64,000 bases of DNA from Mesotaenium endlicherianum (GCA_009602735.1 WELA01010914.1:210230-274229), one strand, 5' to 3'. Shown: positions 11,370 through 24,229, numbered from the stretch's first letter. Program-made: numbers and translations. The notes: a model not told the origin generated them from the sequence alone.

Positions 11370-12197
11370 TCTCTTGTGAAGAGCAAGCCCTCCTGGCTTC
11401 CAGTCACTTGAAGAACTTCACAAGTGGTGAGCAAAGTCACAGCTTAAACCCTTGCAGAGGACTACTCTTGAAGATCATGATGTGCTTCCAGTGATCTTTT
11501 GGGCCATACTTCATTAGTTGTATTCCTACCAGTTTACAATTTTAAGGTGCTCACTCTGGGGAGTACACACTCCTTAATTAAAACATTTGAGACTTGATTC
11601 CCTTTTTGGCTATAAAGTCACATGTATTATAGACTTCATTGCAGCAAAGCCTGCTTGCTTATGGTGTGTTGCTTATACCTATGTTGCGCACTCGAACTCG
11701 TAACGCACGACAAGACTTAATGGTTATGATGCTTGATCGTGCCTTCTTGCTTTCCTCGCTTCTAGTGTAGGTTGCTCGTAATGCACGTCACGAACACACA
11801 TTGAGTCGCGAATCCGACCCCCCTCTCTTGGCCATAACATTGCTAATCACTATCAATCTTCCTCGTTCTTGGTGCTATGACCCACTCACTAGTTTAGTGT
11901 CACACCACCTTGCCTAGCTTATCACCGATTTCATAGATCTTTTTTGCTTCAGCTAGTAGCTGCCCATGTTTCCAGTAGCGCTCAGTTCATACTCTTATTA
12001 TTCTTTTTTACTTTTACAACTAATACGCTGTGGGCTCTTTCCCTAAAAGGGGGGTTTTCTACCCACATCACATAGGTTAGTCTCTCAATGTCCAGCCCAG
12101 GGAGCAGTCCCTCCCTTGAGGGTGTCACTTGCTGTCAAAGTCCTTTCTCACCTCAATAGTACCGATGCCTAGCATTCGCCGACAGACTCTGTTGCGA
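11370..12197. other. unidentified insert in R1, right part
   Basis: Continuation of the segment at 3,096-4,570, split by element I. AT-richer, with no long frame and no match elsewhere in the window. R1 resumes at about 12,198. Confidence 0.5.
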
Positions 12198-12525
12198 TAT
12201 GATGCGATACCTCGCGGCCCAGGCGGGCCTTCGCCTTGCTTTTTCTCGCCATGGCAGCTCACGAAGAGCCCCAAGGGCGCACTCATTGTCTAAGCAAAGA
12301 AAAGGAATACGTTATGGCAAAGCCCAAATTTATGGTGGTCGTGGAAGGGCGGGCCGCAAGGAGCAAGCGCCCTTGCGACGAGCACTTTCGCGTCGTAAAA
12401 CACAAATTCAAACACGTACAGGCCCGCACTCACGCGAGCGAGGGCCCTTACTGAATCCCCCCCCACAAAAATTATGTGAGGGGCGCCTTACTGACGATAA
12501 TAAACTACAGCACATACTAGTGCAC
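12198..12525 (+). repeat. R1 repeat, unit 1, right part
   Basis: Second half of the unit begun at 2,765. It contains TCGCCATGG, GAAGGGCGGGCCGC, GAGCGAGGGCCCTTACTG and the GTGAGGGGCGCCTTACTGAC motif that closes each unit, then a short AT-rich link to the next. No coding potential beyond chance frames. Confidence 0.75.
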
Positions 12526-12826
12526 ATGCTCAATCGTTGTTGACGTTTATGAGAGGACCAACAAATTTCCCCTCACGATGGCCCTACGACCGATCCTGAC
12601 ACAAACACCCTTCAAAACAGCGCGAACAGTGTCGACGCCGCTCCCAATCGATGCAATGTTCTACCCTGCGTCCCTCCCTCCTCCACCATGCCCTCTGCCT
12701 CACCACCTTCTTTTGAACACCCTCTCTCTTAACACCCTCTAACACCGTCATATCAAGCAGGCGGCCATGGCCGTTTGCAACAACGAGCGGCCATGGCTGC
12801 CCACCTGCATGCGCTCCCAAGCTTTC
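12526..12826 (+). repeat. R1 repeat, unit 2, first part
   Basis: Starts in the CTCAATCG region and carries CCCCTCACGATGGCC, the pyrimidine-rich stretch and the CCATGG core. Element II cuts it at 12,826. The last five bases, CTTTC, are repeated after element II at 19,393. Confidence 0.8.
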
Positions 12827-13583
12827 TGAAATGAACCGACTTACCAATAGGCGATGTAACAATTAATAAAGGTCTTTATATCAGCGAGTAATATTTATGG
12901 TATTTTCTGTTCACTGATTAAACAGAAAAAGACAACACACTAGCAGTGAATAATACTCGCAAGTCAAATGCAAGTAAATTAGCATCAATAATGCAATCAG
13001 TAAACTCATACATAAGCAAGGCTAGAAGACAGTGCGTATCAATGGCTTCTTGCCTTGGATTCAGACATCTCTCAGTAAGCAGTGCAAAAGAGAGAGTTGG
13101 CCTTGTTTTTGAATGCCGAACTCGAGAGCAACACCTAACCTATGTACATGGAATGAGTTTATTGTTCAACGGCAAGTACGATGGCACCGCCTACCCGGGA
13201 GTTAACCACGTTGGTAGGACCTCGGCTAACCAAGTCCACAGCCATCTTCCATCATCCCGCATCGCCATCCACCTTCAGGGTGTCATTTGGCCACTCATCT
13301 AGCACACCACACTTAGATGCATAGCTAGGCAATTCGCTGCTGCCGAGTACGGCAGCCAGCTGACTGTCAAAGAATGTGTCAGCAAGCTGATCGAAGTGAA
13401 CAGGCTGACCTAATTGACTTCATCCTGCTACTCTCGGCTGAGTCATTTAACTAAGTATCAAATATCCAGCAGACTTCATATTAACTAAAGTTCAGCAGGC
13501 TTATTTTATTTAACTATTATAAACTTATTTAACTATTATATTTAAATAAATATTATATCTATCCAATATACTGATCCATTACA
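12827..13583 (-). repeat. element II left LTR (3' LTR)
   Basis: 757 bp. The ends TGAAATGA and TCCATTACA pair imperfectly as inverted repeats. Clearly homologous to the LTRs at 18,653, 25,715, 34,479 and the reversed one at 28,617. Confidence 0.88.
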
Positions 13584-13677
13584 AACCAGGGTGAACCAAG
13601 GGGTGAACGCAGCAACTGGGCAGCCTGATCTTGCACTGTCTGCAAGTTGATAGAGACCGCTCTCTCCTGTGCAGCTC

Positions 13678-15170
13678 TCAAATTGGCAGGGACATACACT
13701 GGCATACCGCAGGGTGCAGCATGACATGGGCTAAGGGCACATGCCCTCTATGAGAGGGGGAAGCTGGCTGCCCTCTAGCTGCCTCTTTGGCAGCCCTTCT
13801 GTCTGCTCTGTCTGACTGAGTCTCACCTCCTGGGGTGGGACTCCTCCTGCTGAAACTCTCCAGCCACTGGAGATCTGGATCTGTGGGTGGGCTGGTATTC
13901 CCAAGCTGCTGCAGGGCTGCCTGTGCAAAGGCCCTTCTAGTCTGCTGTAGAGTGGGGGATGTAGCGAGGATCTGTGCCTCAGCAGGACTAGACTCCTCTT
14001 CGGCGCCTTCCTCCTCTTTGTCCTCCTGTTCCTCTAAGACTTCTGGAGTCTCTTTGGTCATCTCCTCCAGCCGTTCCCGAGAAAAAGAGTATCCCACTGA
14101 CCTCCCCCTTTTGGGTGCAGGTGGGGGTTGCTGGGTCCTGACCGCATACAAGTCTTTCTCCCCTTGCTTACTTGCCCATTTGGCATAAGCATGTTTCTCC
14201 TTAGAGAAAGAACCTCTAGCCCTGGTCCTATTCTCCTGTGTCTCTAGACTCATGCAGTCCCTGACTCCATCCAGTCTTGGGTCCCATGCTGCGATGTGAG
14301 GTGGCAGCACTATCTTCCCCTGCAAGTCTGCCAGGAAATCGTCTTTCTCAGCTCTGTCATTTTGCTGGTCCTGCATGGTGATGGTCATCCAACGCCAGTT
14401 AGTGGGCTGCAGAAAGAAAGCAAGATCTGTGCTCTTCAAAGTACAGGGGTACTAGTGCCCTAAGAAATCCTACTTCCTGGTCTCCATTGCCAAGAACTCC
14501 CAGCTTCTTCTCTCCACCTCGTTATACATGACCTTGAATCGGTTGTGGGAAGTGCCATACTTGAAGCTGTCTGTATGCATAGGGACCAACCCGATCCCAG
14601 GTATTGGCACAACTTCAAATTCACCTATCTGGGCCAGTGCTTTGGCCTCCCGGACCGTACATCCCACCATCCTGGCATAGTCATGGTACAGTAGAAGCCC
14701 TGTGCTGACCTCTATGTACTTGTCAAAACTTTGGTACATCTCCCCCTCCCGCTGCGGTATGTTCTTCTGCGACTCACTTCGGCTCCTTCGGGCATACTTG
14801 AAGGCTTCCTCCAAAAGGTCAAAGTCCTTGCCCATCACTGTGTAGCGGTAGCTTTTGATTCTCCTTTGTTCCTCTGCAGCTTGCTGCTTCCGTCTCTCTT
14901 CAGCCAACCTTTGTTCCACTGCCTTCTTGGCTTCGTCTGCAACTTTTATGTCCTGCTCCTCCTGTCTCAGCCTGGCCTGTTCTTCCTCCTCCTTCCTCTT
15001 CTGAGCCTCCCGTTGTAGTCGAAGTTGCTCTGATTCCCGAGAAGAGATGGAGGACGATTTGATGTCGCCATGCAACTCCTTGTACTTCGCCTGCGCCTCG
15101 TCCGCCCTTCTTTTGCTCTTGAGTTCAGACTTCTGAATCATTCTTAAAAGCTTTACCATGTAAGTATGCT
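13678..15170 (-). pseudogene. element II accessory coiled-coil frame (remnant)
   Basis: Located 3' of pol and before the 3' LTR, in the gag-pol direction. Visible parts: a long Glu/Lys/Arg/Gln-rich coiled coil (AQKRKEEEEQARLRQEEQ), a middle region with YRYTVMGKDFD, YNEVERRSWEFLA and PTNWRWMTIT, an LPPHIAAWDPRL motif, and an acidic, Ser/Pro-rich end. The same order is found in element IV, so this is a family trait. I know no named domain that fits it. Broken. Confidence 0.65.
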
Positions 15171-17020
15171 CTCCAATGTTTGAGAACATGAATGATAGCA
15201 AGCAGATCTTTATCATGCACAAAATAGTTAAACTCAGCTGGATAGACTCATACAGCACGGGGTGCCACTCTTGCTTTACCTTACCATTCTTTGTGGTTTT
15301 TGTCAGCAGGCTGCAACAAAATAGCACCAATGGCAAAGTCAGAAGCATCAGTTACCACCTGCACAGATTTGTTGGGGTCATACACAGCTAAGATTGGGGA
15401 AGAATAGAGAGCATCTTTAAGGGTTTGGAAGGCAGCTTGCTGCTCTTCCCCCCACACATACCCTATGTCCTTTTGAGTAAGGTTATCCAATTTACTGGCC
15501 TTTGTAGGATAATTCTTTATAAATCTCCTATAGTATTTAGCCAACCCAAGGAAGGATCTAACTTTTAAGACAAACTGTGGCACTAGCCAGTCCCTTATGG
15601 TTTGGACTTTCTTAGGATCCACACTGATGCCTTCCTTACTGACAACGTGGCCCAAGAATTCAATACTCTCTTTGAAGAAATCACACTTGCTCATTTTAGC
15701 ATATAATCGATATATTCTTAGAGTGTCCATCACTGTCTTCAAGTGCTCAGCATGCTCAGCTTCATTTTTAGAGAAAATTAAAATATCATCCAAGAAGACT
15801 TGCACAAACTTATCCAAGTAAGGCCTGAAAATGTCATTCATAGCACCCATGAAGGTTGTTGGAGCATTAGTCAGTCCAAATGGCATCACATTAAACTCAT
15901 AGTGTCCATAACGTGTGCGAAAAGCAGTCTCGTGTTCGTCCCCCTCAGCAATTTTGATTAGATGATAACCACTCTTGAGATCTATCTTGCTGAACACTTT
16001 AGCACCAGACAGGGTATCAAGCAAGTCCTCGATTTTGGGTAAAGCATACTTGTTCTTTACTGTAATTTTGTTAAAAGCTTTGTAATCCACACACATTCGT
16101 ATGCTACCATCCTTCTTCTTCACAATTAGGATGGGTACGCCATAAGGTGATTAACTGGGGGAAACATAACCATTTTCCTCCAGCTCTGCAATCTGTATTT
16201 TTAACTCTTTGCTCTCCACATAAGACAAGCCATATGTGCGTTGCTAAGGTGGCTGACTCCCAAGTAATAAATCAATCCTATGATCTACTTCCCTCTTGGG
16301 GGGCAGTTCTGGAGGCATATTAAAAAAATAACTATATTGAGCAACAATTTTTGCAACAGTAGGGTGCTCCGGAGGGCTCACCTTTTTCTCAACCACCTCG
16401 TCAGGTTGGGAGGGTACCTCATTTAGCAGCAGACAGAACATTTTGTGTCCCTTCTAGTTCCAGCTTTTGATGAACTCCATTGCATTTAGCAATTTGCATC
16501 CTCCTGGAAGCCTCTTCTTTTCCTTCATTTGCCATCCATACAGGACAAGAGGAAGAGCACTGCTGGGTGCCAAGTTAGTTTGTCCATCACTGGCTCCTCT
16601 CACTTTAATTGTACCTCTGTTCCAACACACTTCAGCTTGATGTCTGTTAAGCCAGAACCTACCTAGCAAGAGATCATAAAAGCCAATATTGAGTACCTCA
16701 AGTGTAAGCGTTTTAATTAGAACTGTAATGCCAGAACCTAGCTAGACCTCAATAGGCTTGGTTATAACTCCTCTCGGGATACTTGAGGCATGTCTAGGGA
16801 ATACTTTTCTATTCCCTTGGATGACAGTAGACAACCTTAGCCGCTTAACTAAGTGCTTATGGATTAAAGTATTTGACGCCCCTCCGTCAACAAATGCCCT
16901 CACTTTCTATCTGCAATTGTACAATGCAGTAGGATAGGGGGGACGGACTTTTTTGGACTTTCGCATTGTTCTCCTAATTTAGCAGAAAAATGTTGGACAT
17001 CAGATGGAACAAGATCATCC
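15171..17020 (-). pseudogene. element II protease/RT/RNase H remnant
   Basis: Minus-strand frames with clear RT signatures ([51 protein letters not shown]) and the start of RNase H ([15 protein letters not shown]). Protease-like sequence lies toward 16.5-17.0 kb. Closest in the window to the pol of element IV. Broken in several places. Confidence 0.8.
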
Positions 17021-17129
17021 AGAGTGTGCACTCGCTGGAGGTTTAGATTGCTGGTGGTCTCCTTTATCTATTTGCCAGGCATGCATAGTGAATCCAGTTC
17101 AACAGAACCCATAATACCTGCTACGAGGG

Positions 17130-18610
17130 AAGCTAGTGACGACTTACTATCTCTAGCATCCTCACAGTCAGTAGATTGGATAACTGAATGTTGCTGTCTT
17201 TTAAAGGCTGATTCTTTCTCTTGACCTTTGGAAGGTGCTTGCTAGGACACTGCTCTCTATAGTGGCCCAACTGCTGGCAATGGTAGCAAATAGATTTTGA
17301 TAAGGCTGGTCTCGGCTTAGTCTTACCACCACCTCTTCCATAGCCACCTCGAGAGTACCCACCTCTCCCTCTACATTGTATAGCATTATACTCATACTCA
17401 TACTCATCACCTTGATCATCCTGATCTCCTTCAATTGCATTGTAGGAACCGTGTGGTTTTTTGACAATCTTATATACCAAAGCATTACTCTGGCGTTTGT
17501 AATTGCTGTTAATCCTAGGCATCAGCATCCCGGATCAAGTTAGCCAGTTTCTCATATTTCTTTTCAGCTAAATGACCTGAGACCTCGGATTTCAAGCCAT
17601 ACATGAAGTATGCTATCCTATACCGCTCTGGCAATTCTGGCTGCTTATCATGTTCTCTTGGAACTTTTGAGCGAACTCAGCAACTAAAGTGATCTGCTTC
17701 AGTGTTAAGGAGATCATGGCATAGATAGCTTACTTCTGCTGATTGATAACATCAAACTTCTCATGCAGCTTCTCGACAAACTCTACTTAAGTAGAGTCAC
17801 CGAGTTGTTGAGCCTTATGTTCTCCTTTTCATTACAGCCACCAGTCTGCTGCACTGCCTTTTAGTAGAATACCAGTGTGCCTGACCTTCTTGTAATCCTG
17901 CAGTTCTGGGTAGTTCTCCAGCCACTGTTCAACATCAGCGAGAAACTTGATAAGGTAATACTTTTGTTTCCCTCAGGGTCATAGTCTTGGGGAGGTTTTG
18001 GCTTAGGCTTACTAGGCCCTCTGCCACCACCACCAGTGGTTTGAGAATCCAGTTGGTCTCTGTCACGCAGCAATGCCATTATGATCCTTTTGTCCTCCTG
18101 TTATGACTGACACATGCTTGCCATTTGCGATTGCATCTGCACAAATAAAGCTCCCGTACCTACATTCCGAAGTGGTAGCCCAGCAAACGCAGCACCAGCA
18201 ACATTAGCTCAGTTAGTAGCAGCTTCGACATTTCCAATTGCTGCCGCTCCGGCTATGCTTGTTACGCTCAATTGTCTGCAAATTTGAGGGAGAGGTATAA
18301 CAGTATGCACAGCAGGAGGTTGGTTTCGAACATTGGCCCTCTCTGCCATCTGCTCTTCCATCGTCCTTTCATCAGGGGCCCACCTGTTTACTGCCTCCTC
18401 TACCTCTTTGGCTAAACGCTCATCCTCAGCCAGGTGGGCTGCTATTGCAGCAAGAGCTACTGCCTGTGTAGCAGCTTCTCTAGCTCCTGCATCATGCAGC
18501 ATTTCTAAGTAGGTACAGAGTCCAAAGACGCGATTTTTGTCCTGCCCTTCTACTATGTTATCATTGTCCTCACCCTCCATTTCCCGAGAGTTGCTAGTTT
18601 GAGACCTAGT
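17130..18610 (-). pseudogene. element II gag remnant
   Basis: Pieces match the gag of element IV: RDRDQLDSQTTGGGGRGPSK, a Gly/Arg-rich stretch ([20 protein letters not shown]) and a CCHC knuckle (CYHCQQLGHYREQC). Broken in several places. Confidence 0.75.
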
Positions 18611-18652
18611 TCTTCTCTTACACGACTACTGTAATAACTGCTTCAATATCAC

Positions 18653-19392
18653 TGAAATGAATCGACTTACCAATAGGCGATGTAATAATTGATAAACATC
18701 TCCATATCATTGAGTAATCTTTATGGTATTTTCTGCTAATTGATTAAACAGCCAAAGACAACACACTAGCAGTGAACAATACTCGCAAGTCAAATGAATG
18801 TAAACTAGCATCAATAATGCAATCAGTAAACTCATACATAAGCAAGGCTAGCAGACAGTGCGTATCAATGGCTCTCCTTGCCTTGGATTCAGATATCTCT
18901 TAGTAAGCAGTGCAAGAGAGAGAGTGGGCCTCGTTTTCGGATGCCGAACCCGAGAGCAATACCTAACCTATATACATGGAGTGAGTTTACTGTTCAACGG
19001 CAAGTGCGATGGCACCACCTACCCGGGAGTTAACCACGTTGGTAGGACTTCGGCTAACCAAATCCACAGCTATCTCCCATCATCCCGAATTGCCATCCAC
19101 CTTAAGGGTGTCATCTGGCCACTCATCTAGCACACCACACTTAGATGCATAGCTAGGCAATTCGCTGCTGCCGAGTACGGCAGCCAGCTGACTGTCAAAG
19201 AATGTGTCAGCAAGCTGATCGAAGTCAACAGGCTGACCTAATTGACTTCAACCTGCTACTCACGGCTAAATCATTTAACTAAGTATCAAATATCCAGCAG
19301 ACTTAATATTAACTAAAGTTCAGCAGTCTAAACTTATCTAAGTATTATATTTAAATGAATATTATATCTATCCAATATACTGATTCATTACA
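18653..19392 (-). repeat. element II right LTR (5' LTR)
   Basis: 740 bp, beginning TGAAATGAATCGACTTACC and ending TTCATTACA, then the CTTTC duplication and the rest of the R1 unit. Confidence 0.88.
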
Positions 19393-19494
19393 CTTTCGAG
19401 CCCACGAAGCCCTCGCTCTAACGAGGGAGAGCGCCCTCTCCCACGACCCCATCACGAGCTTCATAGCGGCCTAGGCAAGGCTTTTACTTGCCAT
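19393..19494 (+). repeat. R1 repeat, unit 2, middle part
   Basis: The 102 bp between elements II and III continue R1 unit 2: GAGCCCACG, GAGAGCGCCCTCTCCCACGA, CATCACGAGC, GGCCTAGGCAAGGC. The last five bases, GCCAT, recur after element III. Confidence 0.8.
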
Positions 19495-19502
19495 TGTAGT
19501 GA

Positions 19503-22120
19503 TTTTTTCCAAAAATGGCTTGTGAATCTTGGATCTCTATCCTACACAATTCTTGATGGTAGTCCATGGAGTCGGAAGATGTTGTCAAAGATGAGTCTTG
19601 CAAGTTGTGGTGCTGTAGCCTTAGTCGTCGTGGAAATAAAATGATACATCTTAGTAAGTCTGTCCACCACCGTGAGTATTGCATTATGGCCTCGAGGTGT
19701 CACGGGCAGGTCCACGATATGGTCCATTGAGATGTCCGTCCATTGTTTTTCGGGGATTGGTAGTGGTTGGAGGAGTCCTCCCGCCTTTGTGATAATGGCT
19801 TGACTCTTTGGCATGTGTCACAGCTCCTGCAGTACTACTGGACTTGCTTAGACATGCCTGGCCAACAATAAGTCCTGGCTAGAACGCCCGTGGTCTTTAG
19901 GATCCAAAAGTGTCCTTCAAGAGGGTTGTCGTGTGCTTCTCGTAGAAGCAAGAGCCGGAGGTCTAAGTCATCAGGAACACATCTCGGGCCCGTGTCTTGC
20001 CTCACCCAATAATTGCCTTCTTGCTTCTTGTATGGGTCTAAGGCTGCTTCTCCATTCTTGTAGTAAGGGTCTCTTCCATAGGCAGCTGAAAATTGAGCTT
20101 CCAGATCTGTCTTTGAGAATGTCATCACTGCGTTCAATTGCAGTCTTGAGAGGGGGTCAACCGGGTTTGTCTTGCCGGGCTGGTATTGAATTGTGATGTT
20201 GTATTATTGCAAGTATCCACTCCATCTTGCTTGCACCTTGAGAGATATGGCTGCGTGTGGAGGTGCTTCAACGCCTCGTGGTCCGTAGTGACCAGTACCT
20301 TGCGTCCTTCAACGTAGGAGCGCCAAACCTTCAAGGCATGTACAATCGCCAACGGCTCTTGCTCCGTGGTTGTATAATTTTGCTCGGCTGAATTTAGCTT
20401 CCTTGACATGTAGGCAATGGGCTGCAATCCCTTGCCTTGGTCTTGAAGCGAGAATGCTCCTATTGTGTAGGAAGACGCATCAATGATGACGTGGAAGGGC
20501 CAATCTGGGTTTGAACTTGGAAGTGTAAGCACCGGGGATGTCGTCAATCTTTGCTTCAGTTGGTGGAATGCTTCCTTCTCTTTCTTGGTCCAAACATATG
20601 GCTTGTCCTTCTTGAGTAGATCCGTGAGGGGGGCTGCTATGTGCGAGAAGCTGTGGATGAATCTCCAGTACCAAATGGCAAATCCCAAGAATGATTGAAG
20701 TTCTTTCATGGTCGTGGCGGTTGGCCATTCCTCCACCACCGTGGTATTCTTGGGGTCCATCTTGATGCCATCAGCAATCACGTGGGAATCTAGGAACTCC
20801 ACTTTTTTTTTGGCAAACTCGCACTTTGACTTCTTTGCAAATAGCTTGTTTTGCTTCAGCATTTTGAGGACTTCTTTCACGTGTCTTCCATGCTCTTCAA
20901 GGGTCTTGCTATAGATGAGAATGTTGTCAATGAATACCACCACAAATCTGTCCAACATGGCTTGAAATATGGTGTTCATCATAGTCATGAAAGTTGCTGG
21001 CGCGTTGGTGAGTCCAAATGGCAGGACCATGAACTCAAAATGTCCATATTTTGTCATGAACGCCATTTTCTCTATGTCAGGTTCTGCGATGCGAATCTGG
21101 TGGTAGCCGCTTCTCAAGTCCACCTTCGTGAAGTACTTCGCTCCAACCAGCCGTCCATGAGCTCATCCATGCGCGGGAGCGGGTATCGATTCTTGATGGT
21201 GATCTTGTTGAGGGCGCGATAGTCCACACACATCCTCAAGGTACCATCTTTCTTCTTGACAAATAGCACCGGGGCTCCAAATGGCGACTTGCTAGGTCGA
21301 ATGAAGCCATGCTCCAGTGGCTCCTTGATTTGCTTCTTGATTTTGTCTAGCTCCGTGTATGACATTTTGAATGTAGGCCGAGAGATGGGCTTGCTTCCGA
21401 GCTCCAACTCTATCTTGTGGTCTACGAATCTCTTGGGGGGTAAGCCCTTGGGCAATTCCGGGGAGANAGGGAGAATACTTCTTTGNNNNNNNNNNNNNNN
21501 NAAAACTTCTTGTATCTTCTTGGGAAGGGGGCTGCCTTCTTGACTCTGGATGTCTTTCTTGATGTCTTTTGGCGTGATCAAGGCCAGAAGAAGCTCGTGT
21601 CCCTTCCTCACAAGTCTCTTGAGTTGGAGGGCGGACAATAGTATCTCGTGTGCCGGCTTCTTGATGTCTTGGGTCTGGATATTCTGGATTGCGCGCAAAA
21701 TACAGATTCTTGAAGTGATGTCATTCTTGATCTTGATAGTACCGGTCCTCCAATCAACTTGGGAGTTGTGCTTGGTCAACCAAGGCGTCCCTAGGATGAC
21801 GTCCTACTTGCCCAATTGTATGGGAGAAAACACTACTCTATCCTTGAAAGACTTGATAGAGAGTGACAAGGGGTACGTCTTCTTGGAAGGGGTAGTATAG
21901 GAGAATCCGTCGGGCATCATAATCTCCTCGTCGTGGTCAAGAGTTTGCATAGTAATACCGTGCTTGGTGGCAAAATCTGCAGCGATGAAGTTGCCTTGAG
22001 CTCCGCTATCCACCAAGATGTGGACCTTCTTTCCTCCAAGGTAACCTCTCAAACTCATTGGGGCTGGAACGTCGTCCTCAATGGGGGTCTCCACTTCACT
22101 TGGCTTGTTGTCTTCTCGTG
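19503..22120 (-). pseudogene. element III pol remnant
   Basis: Close to the element I pol: integrase core ([17 protein letters not shown]), integrase zinc module ([10 protein letters not shown]), RNase H (IIDASSYTIGA), RT ([14 protein letters not shown]) and protease ([10 protein letters not shown]). Several breaks. A 16-base assembly gap lies within it. Confidence 0.85.
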
Positions 22121-22159
22121 AAGTGGATCTTGGGGTGGTAGGCTCCTGGGCCCTGGCCT

Positions 22160-23338
22160 ACCGGCGCTGTCCATTTTTTGACAACTTGTTGGGGCATGAG
22201 AGTGCACAATGGCCCTATTCCTTACATAAAAGCATAGTCCAGCCGTCATGAGAGCTTCTTTTCAGGCGGGGAGAGTCTTGCTTTCACTCCTTGCATCATA
22301 AGTTATTGGAGGGTCTTCCACTCTTTCGGGCAGCCGCGGGGTCCCTTCTAATAACTCCAATGTCCATGGGTGTGGGTTCAGATTCGGATATGGTAGGGGC
22401 TGCATACACCCGCGTTGCCGGTGCCCGTGAAGGTGAAGGCACGGAGTGCTTGAAATCCAAGGTATCCACCTTTTGAGCCACTTCAATAATCTTTAAAAAG
22501 TCCGTCAAGTCGCGTAATTCCACTTCTTTTGCCACCTTGGGCTTGAGGCCAGACACATAACGATCAATCTTCTCCTCGAGCGACATGTTGGGGATCTCAA
22601 GAGTGAGGTCATGAAATCTTCTTAAACGGACGTTGTTTGCTTGAGATGGCGAAGCTTTTCTCGAGCAATTTTGTCCACATTGACGGGCATGAATTGCTTC
22701 TGGAGGGCTTCACAAAAATCCACCCATCTTGCATATGATGGTGGGGGCTCTTGGCCAGGTACGAGATGCGCCACAGCTTGATATACAGCCGCTTGATAGT
22801 TACGCCACCATGATGTTGCTGCTCCTTTGAGCAAGGTAACGGCAAAGGGGACGTAGTCCTTCTCGGGTACTTCAAGGAATGTGAGGTACGTCTCCACTCG
22901 GTAGAGCCACAAATTCAGTTTGGCTCCTCTCCCAGGATTGAAAGTGTCTGGTTTGCCGGGCTTGATGAGTTTCCTTGCTCTTGTAGGCTCTTGTGGAGGC
23001 GCTTGAGCCGGGGCTGGATTTTGAGCGTTGCTCGCAATAGGGGCAACCATGGCAGCCATAGCTTCTCTCGACGCTTGCACGGTTGCTTCATAGGTGGCCA
23101 AACCCACTTGGTTGTGGACGGTCATTAGGAAGGCTGCCCACTCATTTGCGGGAACTCCTTGTGGTGGGGTCAACTTTGCTATAGCAGCTGCCACGGGATT
23201 TGACGGTGCTCCTCCTTGTGGTGCTTCCTGTTGTTGCAGATTTTCTTGAGTGGGCTCTCCCATCGACGCTGGAGGAGGGTCTCTTGGAGAGGAAGGGCTT
23301 TCTTCAAAAGCTTGCTGTTGGTCTTGAGGATCGGCCAT
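22160..23338 (-). pseudogene. element III gag remnant
   Basis: The N-terminal 238 codons from the start at 23,338 ([18 protein letters not shown]) are open and match element I gag, with one copy of the Gln/Pro repeat instead of two. The rest of gag continues toward 22,160 in pieces. Broken. Confidence 0.85.
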
Positions 23339-23375
23339 TTTCTTGTGGTACCAAAGTGCCTAACTCCGATACCAC

Positions 23376-23897
23376 TGTAGTGAAACAGATAGATAAAGTA
23401 CTTAGTGAAATATAATACTTTATTTATTCAAGACAAGGATCTTTGAACACAAGTGGTAGCTTCTTGAAAGAGAGATGGCTTCTTTAAAGAGAGANGGCTT
23501 CTTTAAAGTTAGTATATTTCTGGAAGTGGGCAAGTACAAGAGTGATTCTGGAGTGTCTTTCTATGCTCTAGCTCTTGTTTATATACTTGCTACATAAGTA
23601 ATTTCTAGGAAGGTGCATGTTGATGTGAAGGCACCCAACACATCCCAAAACTTGCCACCGCTTTCTAGAATAATGTACACATGTCCTTTTGACCTAAAAA
23701 TGGCACATTTGACTTTTGCCACATGGAGTTCTTCTAGGTCCTCACTCTAACTTCAATAATGCTTTAGAAGGTTCAAAGGACATGAACCAAGTCACTAGAG
23801 TATCTATTCACACTTGACTCCACACAATACTACTCCAAATATATTCAAAAGCATTAAAATATATGCAAACTAATATATTATAACTCAAATCACTACA
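23376..23897 (-). repeat. element III LTR (5' LTR)
   Basis: 522 bp, same family as the element I LTRs. In variable bases near its start (GTGAAATATAAT) it agrees with the left LTR of element I and not the right one. Confidence 0.9.
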
Positions 23898-24200
23898 GCC
23901 ATGGCCGCTCACAAAAAGGCCAAGGTGCAGCGCACTTGTCTAAGCAAATTGAAAAGAAGAGGCCTAATGTGCGGCGAAGGTCTAATTTATGGGGCTTGCG
24001 AAAGGGCGGGCCAAAGAGAAAAGGAGTCACCACGACTGACCACGACAAACGCTTTTGCATCTTAAACAAACATTTTTAATCGCGTACAGGCTCGCACTCA
24101 CTGATCGAGGGCCTTCACCAAATTTCCCCTCACAAAAGTTTTGTAAGGGGCGCCTTTTTGACAACCACAAACTCGTGCACATATTCGACTATATACTATA
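23898..24200 (+). repeat. R1 repeat, unit 2, last part
   Basis: Resumes at GCCATGGCCGCTCAC directly after element III and runs to the closing GGGGCGCCTTTTTGAC motif. Units 2a, 2b and 2c together make one normal-length R1 unit, which supports the insertion order. Confidence 0.8.
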
Positions 24201-24229
24201 CTACGTACTATTACACACAAGAACAAGGC

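Larger units (their letters stand above)
12827..19392 (-). mobile_element. element II: Ty3/gypsy LTR element, decayed
   Basis: Inserted in R1 unit 2 with a CTTTC duplication on both sides (12,822-12,826 and 19,393-19,397). LTRs at 12,827-13,583 and 18,653-19,392 begin TGAAATGAA and end ATTACA; their divergence makes this older than element I. Minus-strand parts in order: gag remnant, protease/RT/RNase H remnant and a charged coiled-coil accessory frame; no integrase is recognisable. It is broken in many places (my estimate is at least six). It belongs to the same family as element IV: matching LTR, gag, RT and accessory frame. Confidence 0.88.
19495..23897 (-). mobile_element. element III: shortened relative of element I, decayed
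   Basis: Flanked by GCCAT at 19,490-19,494 and 23,898-23,902. Its ends are still TGTAGTGA and CACTACA, as in element I. One full LTR is present, on the right (23,376-23,897), with a recognisable initiator-tRNA-Met primer site beside it. The left end is short and has no full LTR. Minus-strand order from the right: gag, protease, RT, RNase H, part of integrase. Sequence is very close to element I. Broken in several places. The assembly has Ns at 21,467, 21,486-21,501 and 23,495. Confidence 0.9.

Noticed and set aside
19495-23897. Element III as a separate retrotransposon family
   Set aside because: Gag, pol and LTR are nearly the same as element I, so it is a shortened member of that family.
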